Numbered from the stretch's first letter, positions 18,748-28,392 are shown. The stretch: 64,000 nucleotides of DNA from an uncultured Massilia sp. (GCF_913773735.1 NZ_CAJYEB010000001.1:1-64000); one strand, 5' to 3'. The notes: a model not told the origin generated them from the letters alone. Program-made: numbers and translations.

Positions 18748-19458
18748 TCACTCGTCGCCGAGCAGGCCTTCGCGCCACAGCGGCAGGGCGTCCTCGAACG
18801 GCTTGCCGGCGGCGCCGAAGCGGCCGCCGTCGCGCGCCAGGCGCACCCAGGCACGGGTATCGTGACCGCCCCGGTGGCCGCCGCGCGTGGCCGGCTGGTC
18901 GCTGCGCACCTTGTCCAGCCAGGCATGGATGCGCGCATAGTCGTGCGGATGGGTACGCTGCGTCCAGGCCAGCGCGACGAGGTCGGCATAGCCCTCCTCG
19001 CGCCGCATCTCGCGCAATTCCTTCGACACGGCCAGCAGCGCCGGATCGGCCGCTGTTTCCTCGCCCACCTCGACGAAGCCGGCCGGCAGCGCATGCCACG
19101 AGCCCTGCGCATAGCGCCAGCAGTGGCCGATCTCGTGCGCGGCCATCGCCTCGATCAGTTCGTCCTGCCCGGCCTCGGGCATGCCGTCGAACACGCGTCC
19201 GGCATCCGGATTGCCGCGCAGCGACAGCACCAGCTTGCAACGCCCGTCCGCGAAGCCCATCGCCATCGCGACGTCGTTGGGGCCGGCCTTCGGCTGCACC
19301 ACGACGTCGATCGGCAGGTCGATCGCGCGCGCGTACTCGAGCACCGGATAGGCGGCGCCCAGCCAGCGTTGTTCCATGGGGGTCAGTTCGGCGGCGCCGG
19401 CGCTCGCGGCGGCGATGAGGGATGCCACGCCCAGCGCGGCGAGAAGACACTTGGACAT
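18748..19458 (-). CDS. Exported putative zinc metallopeptidase (HEIGH)
   Basis: 236 residues with a signal peptide (SKCLLAALGVASLIAAASAG). A zinc-binding HEIGH motif sits in IEAMAAHEIGHCWRYAQG, with a downstream acidic region (EEGYADLVALAWTQRTHP) that could supply the third metal ligand. The family is not clear to me; it resembles small uncharacterised secreted metallopeptidases of Burkholderiales rather than a classic thermolysin. It stands alone, with a 176-base gap to the BON gene in which I see nothing. Confidence 0.75.
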   Translation of the reverse strand: MSKCLLAALGVASLIAAASAGAAELTPMEQRWLGAAYPVLEYARAIDLPIDVVVQPKAGPNDVAMAMGFADGRCKLVLSLRGNPDAGRVFDGMPEAGQDELIEAMAAHEIGHCWRYAQGSWHALPAGFVEVGEETAADPALLAVSKELREMRREEGYADLVALAWTQRTHPHDYARIHAWLDKVRSDQPATRGGHRGGHDTRAWVRLARDGGRFGAAGKPFEDALPLWREGLLGDE

Positions 19459-19581
19459 CGGAGGGTTCCCGTCGGAAAAATCAGAATGCTGTAAAGCAAT
19501 TCTAGCTCCGCGTTAACCCTCCGTTACAACAATAATTTACTGCCTGTCAAAAAGCGTAATAGTGGCTGGAAGACAAGCCGC

Positions 19582-21291
19582 TCAATACGTCTCGAACTCG
19601 GCCTCGTCCTGCGGCGCGGCCGCCGGGCGCTGCGGCGGGGCGGTCCGTGCCGGCGTGGCGACGGGCACCAGCGCCGAGCCGGCGGCGCGCGCGGGCGCGG
19701 CCGGACGGGCCGTGCGCGCCTGCTGTTCGATCTTGAAGATACCGACCAGGCGCTCCAGGTGCTCGGCCTCGTCCTGCAGCGCGCCGGCGACGCTGCCGGC
19801 CTGCTCGACCAGCGCGGCGTTCTGCTGGGTCGCCTCGTCCATGTGGCCGATCGCGCGGTTGACCTGCTCGATGCCGGTGCTCTGTTCCTGGCTGGCCAGG
19901 CTGATCTCGGCCATGATGTCGGTCACGCGCTTGACGCTGGTGACGATCTCTTCCATGGTGCTGCCGGCCGCGTCGACCAGCTTGGCGCCGTCGTCGACCT
20001 TGGCGACGGAATCGCTGATCAGCGACGCGATTTCCTTGGCCGCCGCGGCCGAGCGCTGGGCCAGCGAACGCACCTCGCCGGCCACGACCGCGAAGCCGCG
20101 GCCCTGCTCGCCGGCGCGCGCCGCCTCGACGGCGGCGTTCAGCGCCAGGATATTGGTCTGGAAGGCGATGCCGTCGATCACGCCGATGATCTCGGCGATC
20201 TGCTTGGAGGACGCATTGATCGAGGCCATGGTCTGCACGACCTGGGCCACGACGGCGCCGCCGCGCTGGGCCACGTTCGAGGCCGATTCGGCCAGCGCAT
20301 TGGCCTGGCGCGCATTGTCGGCGTTCTGGCGCACGGTGCTGGTCAGTTCTTCCATCGACGAGGCGGTTTCTTCCAGCGTGCTGGCCTGGCGCTCGCTGCG
20401 CTCGGCCAGGTCCTGGTTGCCGGCCGTGATCTCGGCCGACGAGCGGGCGATGATCAGGGTGCCCTGATGTACCTGGCTGACGATGTCGACGAGGCTGTCG
20501 CGCATGCCCTTCATCGCGTACAGCAGGCTGGAGCGGTCGTCCGGGCGCGTCTCGATCGCCACAGACAGGTTGCCGGCGGCGATCTCTTCGGCGATCTGCG
20601 ACGCATAGTCGGGCTGGCCGCCGAGCTTGCGCAGCAGGCGGTTGCTGATGTAGGTTGCGGCGGCGACGCCGGCGGCGATGGCGAACGCCAGGATCACCAG
20701 CATCCAGGTAAAGAAGCTGCCGGACAGCTTGCGCGCCTGGTCGGCGGCGTCGTTGTTGAGTTTTTCCTCGAGGTCGATCAGGCGGTTGACGCTGGCGAGC
20801 CAGTCGACGAAGGCCTGTCCGGCCTGCTTTTCCAGCAGCGCCGCGGCGTCGGCCGTGTTGTCGGCCTGGCGCAGTGCGATCACCTTGGCGATCAGCGGCT
20901 GGGTGCGCGCCTCGATCTCCTTGATCGAGGCCAGGGCCTGCCGCTCTTCCGGCAGGATGTCCTTGCTCTCGGCAAACAGCCGGTCCAGCGGCGCGGCCGA
21001 GGCCTGGTAGGCGGCGTCGAGCTTGCGGATCAGGTCGATGTGCGGGCGGGCGGCGTCGGGCGTGCTCGCCAGCGTCACGTCGCGCACGGCGATGGCGCGG
21101 TCGTGCACGCTGCCACGGAAATTGATCGCGTAGCGCTGCTTGACGCTATTGACGTCGTTGATGTGGATCAGGATGGCATCGATCTGGCCGACGCGGTGGA
21201 TCGCCAGCCCGGCCAGTACGGCCATGAGGACCAGCACGCTGCCGAAGCCGAGCGCCAGGCGCTTGCCGATGGTAAGTCCAGAAGTGTTCAT
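19582..21291 (-). CDS. Methyl-accepting chemotaxis protein
   Basis: 569 residues. TM1 ([20 protein letters not shown]) is followed by a periplasmic four-helix-bundle ligand domain (residues about 35-190), TM2 ([18 protein letters not shown]), a HAMP domain and a long cytoplasmic coiled coil. The highly conserved hairpin tip [20 protein letters not shown] is intact. The C-terminus is an Ala/Pro-rich tether ending DEAEFETY. Its last five residues line up with the NWETF pentapeptide that recruits CheR/CheB, but with aromatic substitutions. No che genes are nearby, so this is an orphan receptor feeding a distant array. Confidence 0.94.
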   Translation of the reverse strand: MNTSGLTIGKRLALGFGSVLVLMAVLAGLAIHRVGQIDAILIHINDVNSVKQRYAINFRGSVHDRAIAVRDVTLASTPDAARPHIDLIRKLDAAYQASAAPLDRLFAESKDILPEERQALASIKEIEARTQPLIAKVIALRQADNTADAAALLEKQAGQAFVDWLASVNRLIDLEEKLNNDAADQARKLSGSFFTWMLVILAFAIAAGVAAATYISNRLLRKLGGQPDYASQIAEEIAAGNLSVAIETRPDDRSSLLYAMKGMRDSLVDIVSQVHQGTLIIARSSAEITAGNQDLAERSERQASTLEETASSMEELTSTVRQNADNARQANALAESASNVAQRGGAVVAQVVQTMASINASSKQIAEIIGVIDGIAFQTNILALNAAVEAARAGEQGRGFAVVAGEVRSLAQRSAAAAKEIASLISDSVAKVDDGAKLVDAAGSTMEEIVTSVKRVTDIMAEISLASQEQSTGIEQVNRAIGHMDEATQQNAALVEQAGSVAGALQDEAEHLERLVGIFKIEQQARTARPAAPARAAGSALVPVATPARTAPPQRPAAAPQDEAEFETY

Positions 21292-21441
21292 TGTCTCCGC
21301 TCGCAGGGTGGATCCGGAATGGGCGATCCGGGCGCTATGTCAAATGCGAATAGTATTGATATTTCCAATCGGAAATCCAACAAAATATAGCATATAAATA
21401 CTGGAAGCTGCTTGCGGGCAAATTTATTGCTTACTATCAAT

Positions 21442-21476
21442 ATCGGCCATCCCCCGCGGCGACGGGGATGGCCGAT
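21442..21476 (-). terminator. Hairpin after the M49-like peptidase gene
   Basis: A perfect 13-bp stem ATCGGCCATCCCC / GGGGATGGCCGAT with a 9-base loop, 20 bases past the stop of the peptidase gene on the minus strand. It lacks a strong T run, so it may be a weak terminator or an mRNA-protecting stem-loop. Confidence 0.6.
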
Positions 21477-21495
21477 CGGGTCGCCGCGAACCGGC

Positions 21496-23229
21496 TCAGT
21501 GCGCCAGCAACTGCGCCGCCGTCGCGAAGTTCGGCCGGATGTCGTTCGGCACCGCCTTCATCTTGTCCAGCGCCTTGCGCACGTCCGGGCGGATGACGAC
21601 GTAGCGCTTCATCATGTCCTGGGCGCGCGCATAGTCGCCGGTCGCTTCGATGGTGAGGAACTCGCGGTCGAGGTCGGCCACGGCCTGGCGGATCTTGCGG
21701 AAGTCGACCGAGAAGGTGCCGTCGCCGTGCGAGACGAAGCCGCCCTTGTCGAGCAGGTAGTTGACCTGGATGGCCATGCCGCGCGCGTGCGAGTCGGTCA
21801 GGCCGAAGTGCAGCGTGCGGAAGGCCGACGCCAGGAACGTGTTGTACAGTTTGCGCTCCGCCGCCGCGCCCTGCCCCAGCGAATCCTTCAGCTGGCCCTT
21901 GTCCATCATGTACGCCAGCGCCCACAGGCCGGTGACGTCGGCCTTGGCTTCCTCGATGGTCGAATAGGCGTCCTTCAGGTCCTGGCGCGGCGTCGATGCC
22001 TGGCCGTCCCTGGTGGTCGCGTGCGGGCCCAGGCCGTGCATGATCTCGTGCGCGAGGATGTGGGTGAAGAAGGCATCGAAGTCCAGGTCGTTGCGGTCGG
22101 CCGGACGCAGCACGATCTTCGAGATCGGCGTGAGCGTCGCCGCGAACTTCGCTTCCTGCACGTTCTTGAGCATCACGCGCTTGGAGCCGCGCTGGCGGAT
22201 CACGCGCTCGTCGTTGGGCAGGTTGTAGGCAGCCGTCTGCACGCCCATGTTGCCGTCGCCGGCGCCGTAGACCTGGTTCACGACCACCATCGGCGCGATC
22301 GCCCCGACCTTCGGGTTGCGGTACCTGGGATCGAGCGGCAGGTTGTCTTCCAGTTCCTGCAGGTGCTTGCCGAAGAAGTCCAGCTTGGCCGTTTCCACCT
22401 GGTCGCGCACGTTGACGTAGGCCTCGAACGCGGCCTTGTAGCCGAACAGCTCGTCGTTATAGGTCTCGTAGGGGCCGATCGTCACGTCCACCGGCGCATC
22501 GAGGTCCATCCAGGCGAAATCCGATTCCAGGTAGTCGTTGGACAGGAAGGCGGCGGCGCGCAGTTCCAGGAATTTTTTGAGCGAGGCATTGTCGGTGGCG
22601 GCCGCCGCCTCCTTCAGCAGCGCGGACAGCTTCTGCAGGTCGGCGCGGTAGGCTTGCGCATACTCGACGATGCTGAAGCCGTTGTCGGACAGGTTGTCCT
22701 CGCCGCCGCGGATCACGGTGAAGAACCACTGCGCCTGCTCCTTGTCGGCGGCCGGCAGCGCGTTCATCCAGCTTTCCAGCTGTTCCTTGCTGGCGTTCTC
22801 GGGATAGAAATTGCCGCCCGGCGGCTTGTGCGCGGGGATGCGGATGCCCGCGTACTCGGCCGGCATGAACGAGCGGTGCTCGTCCAGGATCGACCAGGGT
22901 CCCTTGTTTAGCCAGAAGTAGTCGCGGCGCGCCTGGCCCAGCGGCGTCGTGTCCTTCTGCAGCGCGGCCCACAGGGCCTCGTTGCCGGACCAGCGCTGGC
23001 GCAGCTGCAGCACGTCGACGATCCTGGCCGCCTCGATCAGCTTGGCGATGGCGATGCGGTCGCCGGCGGACAGTGCCGAGGTATCGGCCTTCAGGTCGAC
23101 CGGGGCGTAGCGTTTGGCCATCGCCTGCAACTGGGCGGCGCTGGCGGGGACTGGCGTGGCCGGCTTGTCGGCGGCGTTGGCCATGCCGGCGGCTGCCAGC
23201 AGGACCAGGGGGGCGAGGAAGTGCTTCAT
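21496..23229 (-). CDS. Exported dipeptidyl-peptidase III-like metallopeptidase (M49-like)
   Basis: 577 residues with a signal peptide (KHFLAPLVLLAAAGMANA). The zinc site reads ILAHEIMHGLGPH, with a downstream EEAKADVTGLW that would supply the third ligand, as in M49 peptidases. Classical DPP III uses HELLGH (HExxxH), whereas here the motif is HEIMH (HExxH), so the helix turn differs. Stretches such as PYETYNDELFGYKAAFEA and VNQVYGAGDGN match the large DPP III-like family of exported bacterial proteins. It probably trims peptides in the periplasm. It stands alone between the MCP and MgtC genes. Confidence 0.82.
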   Translation of the reverse strand: MKHFLAPLVLLAAAGMANAADKPATPVPASAAQLQAMAKRYAPVDLKADTSALSAGDRIAIAKLIEAARIVDVLQLRQRWSGNEALWAALQKDTTPLGQARRDYFWLNKGPWSILDEHRSFMPAEYAGIRIPAHKPPGGNFYPENASKEQLESWMNALPAADKEQAQWFFTVIRGGEDNLSDNGFSIVEYAQAYRADLQKLSALLKEAAAATDNASLKKFLELRAAAFLSNDYLESDFAWMDLDAPVDVTIGPYETYNDELFGYKAAFEAYVNVRDQVETAKLDFFGKHLQELEDNLPLDPRYRNPKVGAIAPMVVVNQVYGAGDGNMGVQTAAYNLPNDERVIRQRGSKRVMLKNVQEAKFAATLTPISKIVLRPADRNDLDFDAFFTHILAHEIMHGLGPHATTRDGQASTPRQDLKDAYSTIEEAKADVTGLWALAYMMDKGQLKDSLGQGAAAERKLYNTFLASAFRTLHFGLTDSHARGMAIQVNYLLDKGGFVSHGDGTFSVDFRKIRQAVADLDREFLTIEATGDYARAQDMMKRYVVIRPDVRKALDKMKAVPNDIRPNFATAAQLLAH

Positions 23230-23281
23230 GGGACCTTCGAACGGGTTGCAATCGGACGATTGTAATCCTGTTCGGAAAGAA

Positions 23282-23776
23282 TCAGGAAGCCGGCGGCCCG
23301 GGTTCGCGATGCCCGCGCCCCGGCAGGCGCAGCAGCCCCAGGATCGCCAGCGCGAACAGCGTGCTGAGCACGGCCGTGGTCTCGCGCCCCATGCCGGCCG
23401 CGACGCCGACGGCGGCCGTCAACCATACGCTGGCGGCCGTGGTCAGGCCCTTGATGTCGTTCTCGTCCTTGAGCTTGAGGATGGCGCCGGCGCCGAGGAA
23501 GCCGATGCCGGCCGTGACGCCCTGCAGCACGCGCGACAGGTCGGGGATGGTCATGCCGGCCTGCAGCGGGATCAGCACGAACAGCGCCGAGCCGAGCGAG
23601 ACCAGCATATGGGTGCGCAGGCCGGCCGCGGCGCCCGCCGTCTCGCGCTCGTAGCCGAGCAGGCCGCCCAGCAGGATCGCCACCAGCATGCGCACCACCA
23701 GGCGCGTGATGCCCTCGGGGTCACCCAGGTCGGAAAATTCCTGCTGTATCGTCAGCCAGCTGCGTTGCCACCACAC
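23282..23776 (-). CDS. MgtC/SapB family membrane protein
   Basis: 164 residues. MgtC proteins are inner-membrane modulators of magnesium homeostasis and, in pathogens, of intracellular survival. Several helices are visible: VVRMLVAILLGGLLGYERET, LRTHMLVSLGSALFVLIPL, GVTAGIGFLGAGAILK and GLTTAASVWLTAAVGVAAGM, with the family signature GxGFLGAG. I choose the GTG at 23776 because GGAGGA lies 8 bases before it; the ORF-track ATG at 23863 adds a basic stretch without a binding site and runs toward a REP repeat. Confidence 0.86.
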   Translation of the reverse strand: MWWQRSWLTIQQEFSDLGDPEGITRLVVRMLVAILLGGLLGYERETAGAAAGLRTHMLVSLGSALFVLIPLQAGMTIPDLSRVLQGVTAGIGFLGAGAILKLKDENDIKGLTTAASVWLTAAVGVAAGMGRETTAVLSTLFALAILGLLRLPGRGHREPGPPAS

Positions 23777-23883
23777 GGCGCGGGTCCTCCCGGTATGCCT
23801 CACATGGCGCCATGATGCCAGCCCGCCAAAAATCATGGCGCACCGCGGCCTTACCCAAAGCAACTACCCCAAAACAATAACCC

Positions 23884-23919
23884 AAAACCGGGCTCTGACC
23901 CCGGCTCTGACCCCGGTTT
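23884..23919. repeat. REP-like CTCTGACCCCGG repeat, copy 2
   Basis: Two tandem GGCTCTGACCCCG units flanked by AAAACC and GGTTT, identical over 33 bases to the copies at 15341 and 63155. It lies just past the 3' end of the outer-membrane factor gene. The inverted third arm is reduced to GGTTTGTCAGAGGC. Confidence 0.85.
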
Positions 23920-23944
23920 GCGGTTTGTCAGAGGCGCGGGGCGG

Positions 23945-25417
23945 TTACCGGGGGTCGGCGATCGTCGCCAGGGGCGCGTCCTGGCGCCAGCCGCCGCCGA
24001 GCGCGCGTGCCACCGATACGGCCGCCAGCAGGCGCTGGGTGCGGATCTGGGCCGCGGCGCGGTCGGCCTGCAGCGTGCTGCGCTGGGCGTCGGTGACGTC
24101 GAGGTAGGTCGAGACGCCGCGCTCGTAGCGCGCCTGCGCCACCAGCAGCGCGCGCGCCGCGGCCTGCTGCGCCTGCGCCTGCACGTCGCCCTGCTGCTGG
24201 CGCTGCTGCACGTCCGACAGCGCATCCTCCACTTCGCGCAGCGCCGTCAGCAGGCGCGCCTCGTGGTTGGCGACGGCTTCGTCGTAGCGCGCCTGCGCCA
24301 GCTTCAGGTTGGCGCGGTTGCGGCCGGCGTCGAAGATCGGCAGCGACAGGGCCAGCGGCCCCGCCGAGAACTGGCGCGCGCTGCCCTTGCCGATGTCGCT
24401 CAGGCTCTCCGACGCGAAGCCGAAGTTCCCGGTCAGCGATACCGACGGATAGAACGCGCCCTCGGCCACGCCCACCTGGGCATTGAAGGCCTTCAGCGTG
24501 GCGACGCTGGACGCGAGGTCCGGACGCTGGCCCAGCAGGCTGGCCGGCAGGCCGACCGGAATGCTCGGCGGCAGCGGCAGCGCGGCCGCCTGGCCCGCCG
24601 CCGCCAGCAGCGGCTGGCTCGGCGAGGCGCCGACCAGCACCGCCAGCGCGTGTTCGAGGTTGTTGCGCTGGCGCTGGACTTCCTGCAGGTCCGATTCGGC
24701 ATTGGCGCGCTCGATGCGCGCGCGCGCCACGTCCAGTTCGTTCGACAGGCCGGCGTTGAAGCGCGCCTCGATCAGTTGCTGCGATTCGCGGCGCGTGGCC
24801 AGCGCATCGTTCAGGATGGCGATCTCGGCATCCAGGCCGCGCAGCTGCCAGTACGCCGTCGCGACCTGGCTGGACAGCATCAGCAGCACGCCGTCGCGGT
24901 CGTCCTGGGCGGCCAGCGCCTGGGCGTCGGACGCTTCGACGATGCGGCGCACGCGGCCCCACAGGTCCAGCTCCCACGAAAAGTTGGCGCCGACCGCGTA
25001 GTTGTTGCCCTCGATCGAGCGATGGCCCAGCGCCAGGCCCTGCGACGTCTCGGCGGACGTGCGCGCGTTCGAGATGCCGGCCGAGACGCCGACCGACGGC
25101 AGCTGGCCGGCGCGCGTCACGCCCAGCTGGGCCTGCGCCTGCACCAGGCGCTGCGCGGCGGCGCGCACGTTCGGGTTGTCGCGCAGCGCGCGCTCTTCCA
25201 GCTGCGCCAGCGTGGCGTCGCCGAAGACGGTCCACCAGGCGGCCGGCAGGCGCGCAGTGTCGGACTGCGACGCGGCGCCGGCATGGCGGTAAGCGGGGGC
25301 ATCGACGCTTTGCGGAGCCTTGAAGTCGGGGCCGATGGTGCCGCAGGCGCCGAGGGCGGCGGCGATGGCGACGGCCAGGGTGGTGCGGATGACAGGCTTG
25401 AACATAGTGTTTCTCAT
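23945..25417 (-). CDS. Outer-membrane efflux lipoprotein (NodT/OprM family)
   Basis: 490 residues. The TolC-like outer membrane channel of a tripartite efflux pump. A lipoprotein signal is present (AVAIAAALGACG, with the lipobox LGAC), followed by IGPDFKAP typical of OprM/NodT proteins. Two outer-membrane-factor repeats are recognisable (SWELDLWGRVRRIVEASDAQ, LSLPIFDAGRNRANLKLAQA, RYERGVSTYLDVTDAQRS). It is the last gene of the minus-strand emrA-emrB-OMF set. Start MRNTMFKP at 25417; the second ATG at 25405 is also possible. A 31-bp inverted repeat separates it from emrB. Confidence 0.92.
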   Translation of the reverse strand: MRNTMFKPVIRTTLAVAIAAALGACGTIGPDFKAPQSVDAPAYRHAGAASQSDTARLPAAWWTVFGDATLAQLEERALRDNPNVRAAAQRLVQAQAQLGVTRAGQLPSVGVSAGISNARTSAETSQGLALGHRSIEGNNYAVGANFSWELDLWGRVRRIVEASDAQALAAQDDRDGVLLMLSSQVATAYWQLRGLDAEIAILNDALATRRESQQLIEARFNAGLSNELDVARARIERANAESDLQEVQRQRNNLEHALAVLVGASPSQPLLAAAGQAAALPLPPSIPVGLPASLLGQRPDLASSVATLKAFNAQVGVAEGAFYPSVSLTGNFGFASESLSDIGKGSARQFSAGPLALSLPIFDAGRNRANLKLAQARYDEAVANHEARLLTALREVEDALSDVQQRQQQGDVQAQAQQAAARALLVAQARYERGVSTYLDVTDAQRSTLQADRAAAQIRTQRLLAAVSVARALGGGWRQDAPLATIADPR

Positions 25418-25430
25418 CGAAAGATTGATC

Positions 25431-25510
25431 CGTCGCCCCGGCGAAGGCCGGGGCCCGATGTCGCATGCGGTCCGCTCGAGACATCGGGCCCCGGCCTGCG
25501 CCGGGACGAC
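25431..25510. repeat. Long intergenic inverted repeat (GTCGTCCCGGCGCAGGCC type)
   Basis: Two 31-base arms, 25432-25462 and 25480-25510, match as an inverted repeat with 2 mismatches (GGCCGGGGCCCGATGTC opposite GACATCGGGCCCCGGCC) around a 17-base loop. It sits between emrB and the outer-membrane factor gene in the same operon. A related but imperfect copy is at 54758-54838. Its form suggests a mobile palindromic element that is also a strong mRNA stem-loop. Confidence 0.85.
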
Positions 25511-25539
25511 ATGCGAACGGTACAGGTAATGAATCGGCT

Positions 25540-27147
25540 TCAGTGGCCGCCGCCTCCGGCCCCGCCGGGCGACTTGACCTTGTCCGCGAACCACAGCGGA
25601 ATGCAGGCCGCGAGCAGGATCACGCCGACGATCAGGAAGGCGTCGTTGTAGGCCATCACGAACGACTCCCTGCGCACGATGCGGTCGATCGCGGCGAGCG
25701 CGCGGTTCGCCGCCGTGGCCGGGTCGATGCCGCTGGCGATGAAGCCCTGCGTCAGCTGGTCCAGGCGGGCCTGCGTGGCCGGCGCGCCCAGCGACACGGC
25801 CTCGCCCACGCGCGCGGAGTGGAAGTGCTCGCGGTTGGTCAGCGTCGTCGCCAGCAGCGCGATGCCGATCGAGCCGCCCAGGTTGCGGGTCATGTTGAAC
25901 AGGCTCGAGGCCGACGGCATGTCCTTCGGCATCACGCCGTTCATCGCGAAGTTCGACAGCGTCAGCATCACGAAGGGCTGGCCGATCGCGCGGATGATCT
26001 GCGACAGCATCAGCTGGTCGTAGCCGGTCGACGCGTCCATGTAGGCGTTCATCACGCAGGAGATGCCGAACAGCGCCAGGCCGAACATGCACATCAGGCG
26101 GTTGTCGATACGCTGCGACATGCGCGCCACGAACGGCATCACGAACAGCTGCGGCAGGCCCATCCAGGCGATCACCTCGCCGATCTGCATCGGCGAATAG
26201 CCGGCGATCTGGCCCAGGAACAGCGGCAGCAGGTAGGACGAGCCGTACAGGCCCATGCCGATCACCGCCGACAGCACGGTCGCGACCAGGAAGTTGCGGG
26301 TGCCGTACAGGCGCAGGTTGACGAAGGGGTCGGGCCGCGTGAAGCCGATCACGATCCAGCCCAGGATGCCCGTCAGCGCCAGCGCCGCGAAGGTGATGAT
26401 GAAGCTCGAGTCGAACCAGTCCTTGGTATTGCCTTCTTCCAGGAAGATGGTCAGGCTGGCCAGGCCGGTCGCCATGAAGGCGATGCCGAGCCAGTCGGCC
26501 TTGAGCAGCGCCTTCAGGTTCTGCGGCTCGCGGTCCAGGCCCCAGTACATGCCGGCGATCAGCAGCACGCCCGGCACCCAGTTGATGTAGAAGATCCAGG
26601 GCCAGCCGTACAACTCGGTGAGGTAGCCGCCCAGCGTCGGGCCCATCGCCGGCGCCAGCGTCGCGGTCAGGCCGAACATCGCCATGCCGGTCGCGCGCTT
26701 GTTCGGCGGCAGGCGCGTCATCACGAGGGTCATCGCCATCGGGATCAGGGCGCCGCCGGTGAAGCCCTGCAGCATGCGGAACACGATCATGCTGCCCAGG
26801 CTCCAGGCCGAGCCGCACAGGGTCGAGAACAGCAGGAACAGCGCCGTCGTGCCCATCAGGTAGCGGCGCTGGCCGAGGGCCCGGGTAAACAGCGCCGTCA
26901 TCGGGATCACCACGATCTCGGCGCACAGGTAGGCGGTCGAGATCCACGAGCCCTCTTCCTGCGTCGCCGACAGCGTGCCGAGGATGTCGCGCAGCGAGGA
27001 GTTGGTGATCTGGATGTCGAGCACCGCCATGAAGGCGCCGAGCAGGCCGGCCGCCACCGCGATCCAGGTGCGCGCGCTGACGTGCGCGCCCACGGCGGGC
27101 ATGGCCGGCATGCCCGGCGGCGCCATCGGCTTGGTGGAACTCGTCAT
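25540..27147 (-). CDS. emrB: DHA2-family MFS efflux transporter, EmrB-like
   Basis: 535 residues with 14 predicted membrane helices. The inner-membrane proton-driven pump of an EmrAB-type tripartite system exporting hydrophobic toxins. Signatures are LGAFMAVLDIQITNSSLRDI (motif D1), GSWISTAYLCAEIVVIPMTA, FTRALGQRRYLMGTTALFLL (motif A) and APAMGPTLGGYL (motif C, antiporter). It follows emrA by only 9 bases on the minus strand. Specificity cannot be told from sequence. Confidence 0.94.
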   Translation of the reverse strand: MTSSTKPMAPPGMPAMPAVGAHVSARTWIAVAAGLLGAFMAVLDIQITNSSLRDILGTLSATQEEGSWISTAYLCAEIVVIPMTALFTRALGQRRYLMGTTALFLLFSTLCGSAWSLGSMIVFRMLQGFTGGALIPMAMTLVMTRLPPNKRATGMAMFGLTATLAPAMGPTLGGYLTELYGWPWIFYINWVPGVLLIAGMYWGLDREPQNLKALLKADWLGIAFMATGLASLTIFLEEGNTKDWFDSSFIITFAALALTGILGWIVIGFTRPDPFVNLRLYGTRNFLVATVLSAVIGMGLYGSSYLLPLFLGQIAGYSPMQIGEVIAWMGLPQLFVMPFVARMSQRIDNRLMCMFGLALFGISCVMNAYMDASTGYDQLMLSQIIRAIGQPFVMLTLSNFAMNGVMPKDMPSASSLFNMTRNLGGSIGIALLATTLTNREHFHSARVGEAVSLGAPATQARLDQLTQGFIASGIDPATAANRALAAIDRIVRRESFVMAYNDAFLIVGVILLAACIPLWFADKVKSPGGAGGGGH

Positions 27148-27156
27148 GGCCTGTCC

Positions 27157-28329
27157 TCAGTTGGCGGCGGCGGCGGTACGCACCTGGGCCGGGGCTTGCG
27201 CGACCTTCTGGCGCAGGTCGATCTCGACCACGGTCGACATGCCCGGGGCCAGGCGGCCGGCGTATTTCTTGAGGTCTTCCGGCCTGAAGGTGATCTTGAC
27301 CGGCACGCGCTGGACGATCTTGGTGAAGTTGCCGGTGGCGTTATCGGCCGGCAGCAGCGCGAACTGGTTGCCCGAGGCCGGCGAGAAGCTGTCGACGCGG
27401 CCGACCAGTTCGTGGTCCGGCAGCGCGTCCACCTCGACCTTCACTTCCTGGCCGACGACGATGCCCGGCAGCTGCGTTTCCTTGAAGTTGGCGGTCACCC
27501 ACACGTCGTCCTGGACGATGGCGGCCAGCTGCTGGCCCGGCTGGACGCGCGCGCCGACCTCGATGCTCTTCTTGCCGATGCGGCCGGTGACCGGCGCCAG
27601 GATGCGGTTGTAGCCGAGCTGCTGCCGGGCGTCCTTCAACTGCGCCTGCAGTACCTTCACCTGCGCCTCGAGCACGCCGCGCGCCGAGGTGGCGGCGGCG
27701 ATCTGGGCCTGGGCGGCGCTGGCGTTGTCGCGGCGCGCCGTGACGTCGGCGCTGGCGGCGGCGCGCGCGGCGGTGGCGGCATCCACTTCCGCCTTCGACA
27801 CGGCCTTCATCTGGGTGTTGTACAGCTGGCCGAATCGCTCGGCGTCCTGGTTGGCGCGCACCAGGTTGGCCTGCGACTGCGCCACCTGGGCCTTGGCGGC
27901 CGAGGCCTGCGCCTTGGCCTGCTGGATGGCGGCGTCGGCCTGGACGATCTGTTGCTGGGCGCTGGCGATCTGGGCCTGGATCTGCTCGATGCGCACGCCC
28001 TGGTCGGCCGGGTCCAGCTCGGCCAGCACGCTGCCGGCCTGCACCAGCTGGTTGTCGTCGAACAGCACCTTGGTGACGACGCCCGGAATGCGCGACGAGA
28101 TCGGGTGCACGTGGCCGGTCACGTAGGCATTTTCGGTGTCGACGAAGTTATGGCTGCGGTACCACATGCGGCCGCCGGCGAACAGCGCGGCGGCGGCGAT
28201 GACGCCCACCACGATCAGCACGCGCTTGGGCGGCGCCTTGCCGGCGGGGGCGGAAGCCGACGGTGCGCCCGCACCGGGCGCAGCGGCGCCGGCAGGCTGT
28301 TGCGGGGCCGCGGTTTGCGTATCTGCCAT
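27157..28329 (-). CDS. emrA: HlyD-family membrane fusion protein, EmrA-like
   Basis: 390 residues. The periplasmic adapter between EmrB and the outer membrane channel. After an Ala/Pro-rich cytoplasmic start come one membrane helix (RVLIVVGVIAAAALFAGG), a biotinyl-lipoyl-like half-motif (NAYVTGHVHPISSRIPGVVT), a long Ala/Gln-rich coiled-coil hairpin and the second lipoyl half with a beta-barrel (GYNRILAPVTGRIGKKSIEV, PGMSTVVEIDLRQ). I start at MADTQTAA (28329) with GGAG ahead; the ORF-track start at 28380 overlaps the operator region. First gene of the efflux operon, divergent from tetR. Confidence 0.93.
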   Translation of the reverse strand: MADTQTAAPQQPAGAAAPGAGAPSASAPAGKAPPKRVLIVVGVIAAAALFAGGRMWYRSHNFVDTENAYVTGHVHPISSRIPGVVTKVLFDDNQLVQAGSVLAELDPADQGVRIEQIQAQIASAQQQIVQADAAIQQAKAQASAAKAQVAQSQANLVRANQDAERFGQLYNTQMKAVSKAEVDAATAARAAASADVTARRDNASAAQAQIAAATSARGVLEAQVKVLQAQLKDARQQLGYNRILAPVTGRIGKKSIEVGARVQPGQQLAAIVQDDVWVTANFKETQLPGIVVGQEVKVEVDALPDHELVGRVDSFSPASGNQFALLPADNATGNFTKIVQRVPVKITFRPEDLKKYAGRLAPGMSTVVEIDLRQKVAQAPAQVRTAAAAN

Positions 28330-28372
28330 GAGATGACTCCGAAAAAGAAAATGAAATTGGTTCAGCGCATTA

Positions 28373-28392
28373 TTCGCCAAGTTCCTGGCGAA
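28373..28392. promoter_or_regulatory. Perfect palindrome in the emrA-tetR gap (candidate operator 1)
   Basis: TTCGCCA-agttcc-TGGCGAA, 7-bp arms with a 6-base spacer, midway between the divergent emrA and tetR genes. Candidate TetR-family binding site; no experimental support. Confidence 0.55.

Noticed and set aside
15420-19112. A 1230-aa minus-strand ORF ending in the PEP-CTERM gene
   Set aside because: Only its last 313 codons make a sensible protein with a signal peptide; the rest crosses the HDOD and BON genes in the wrong frame.
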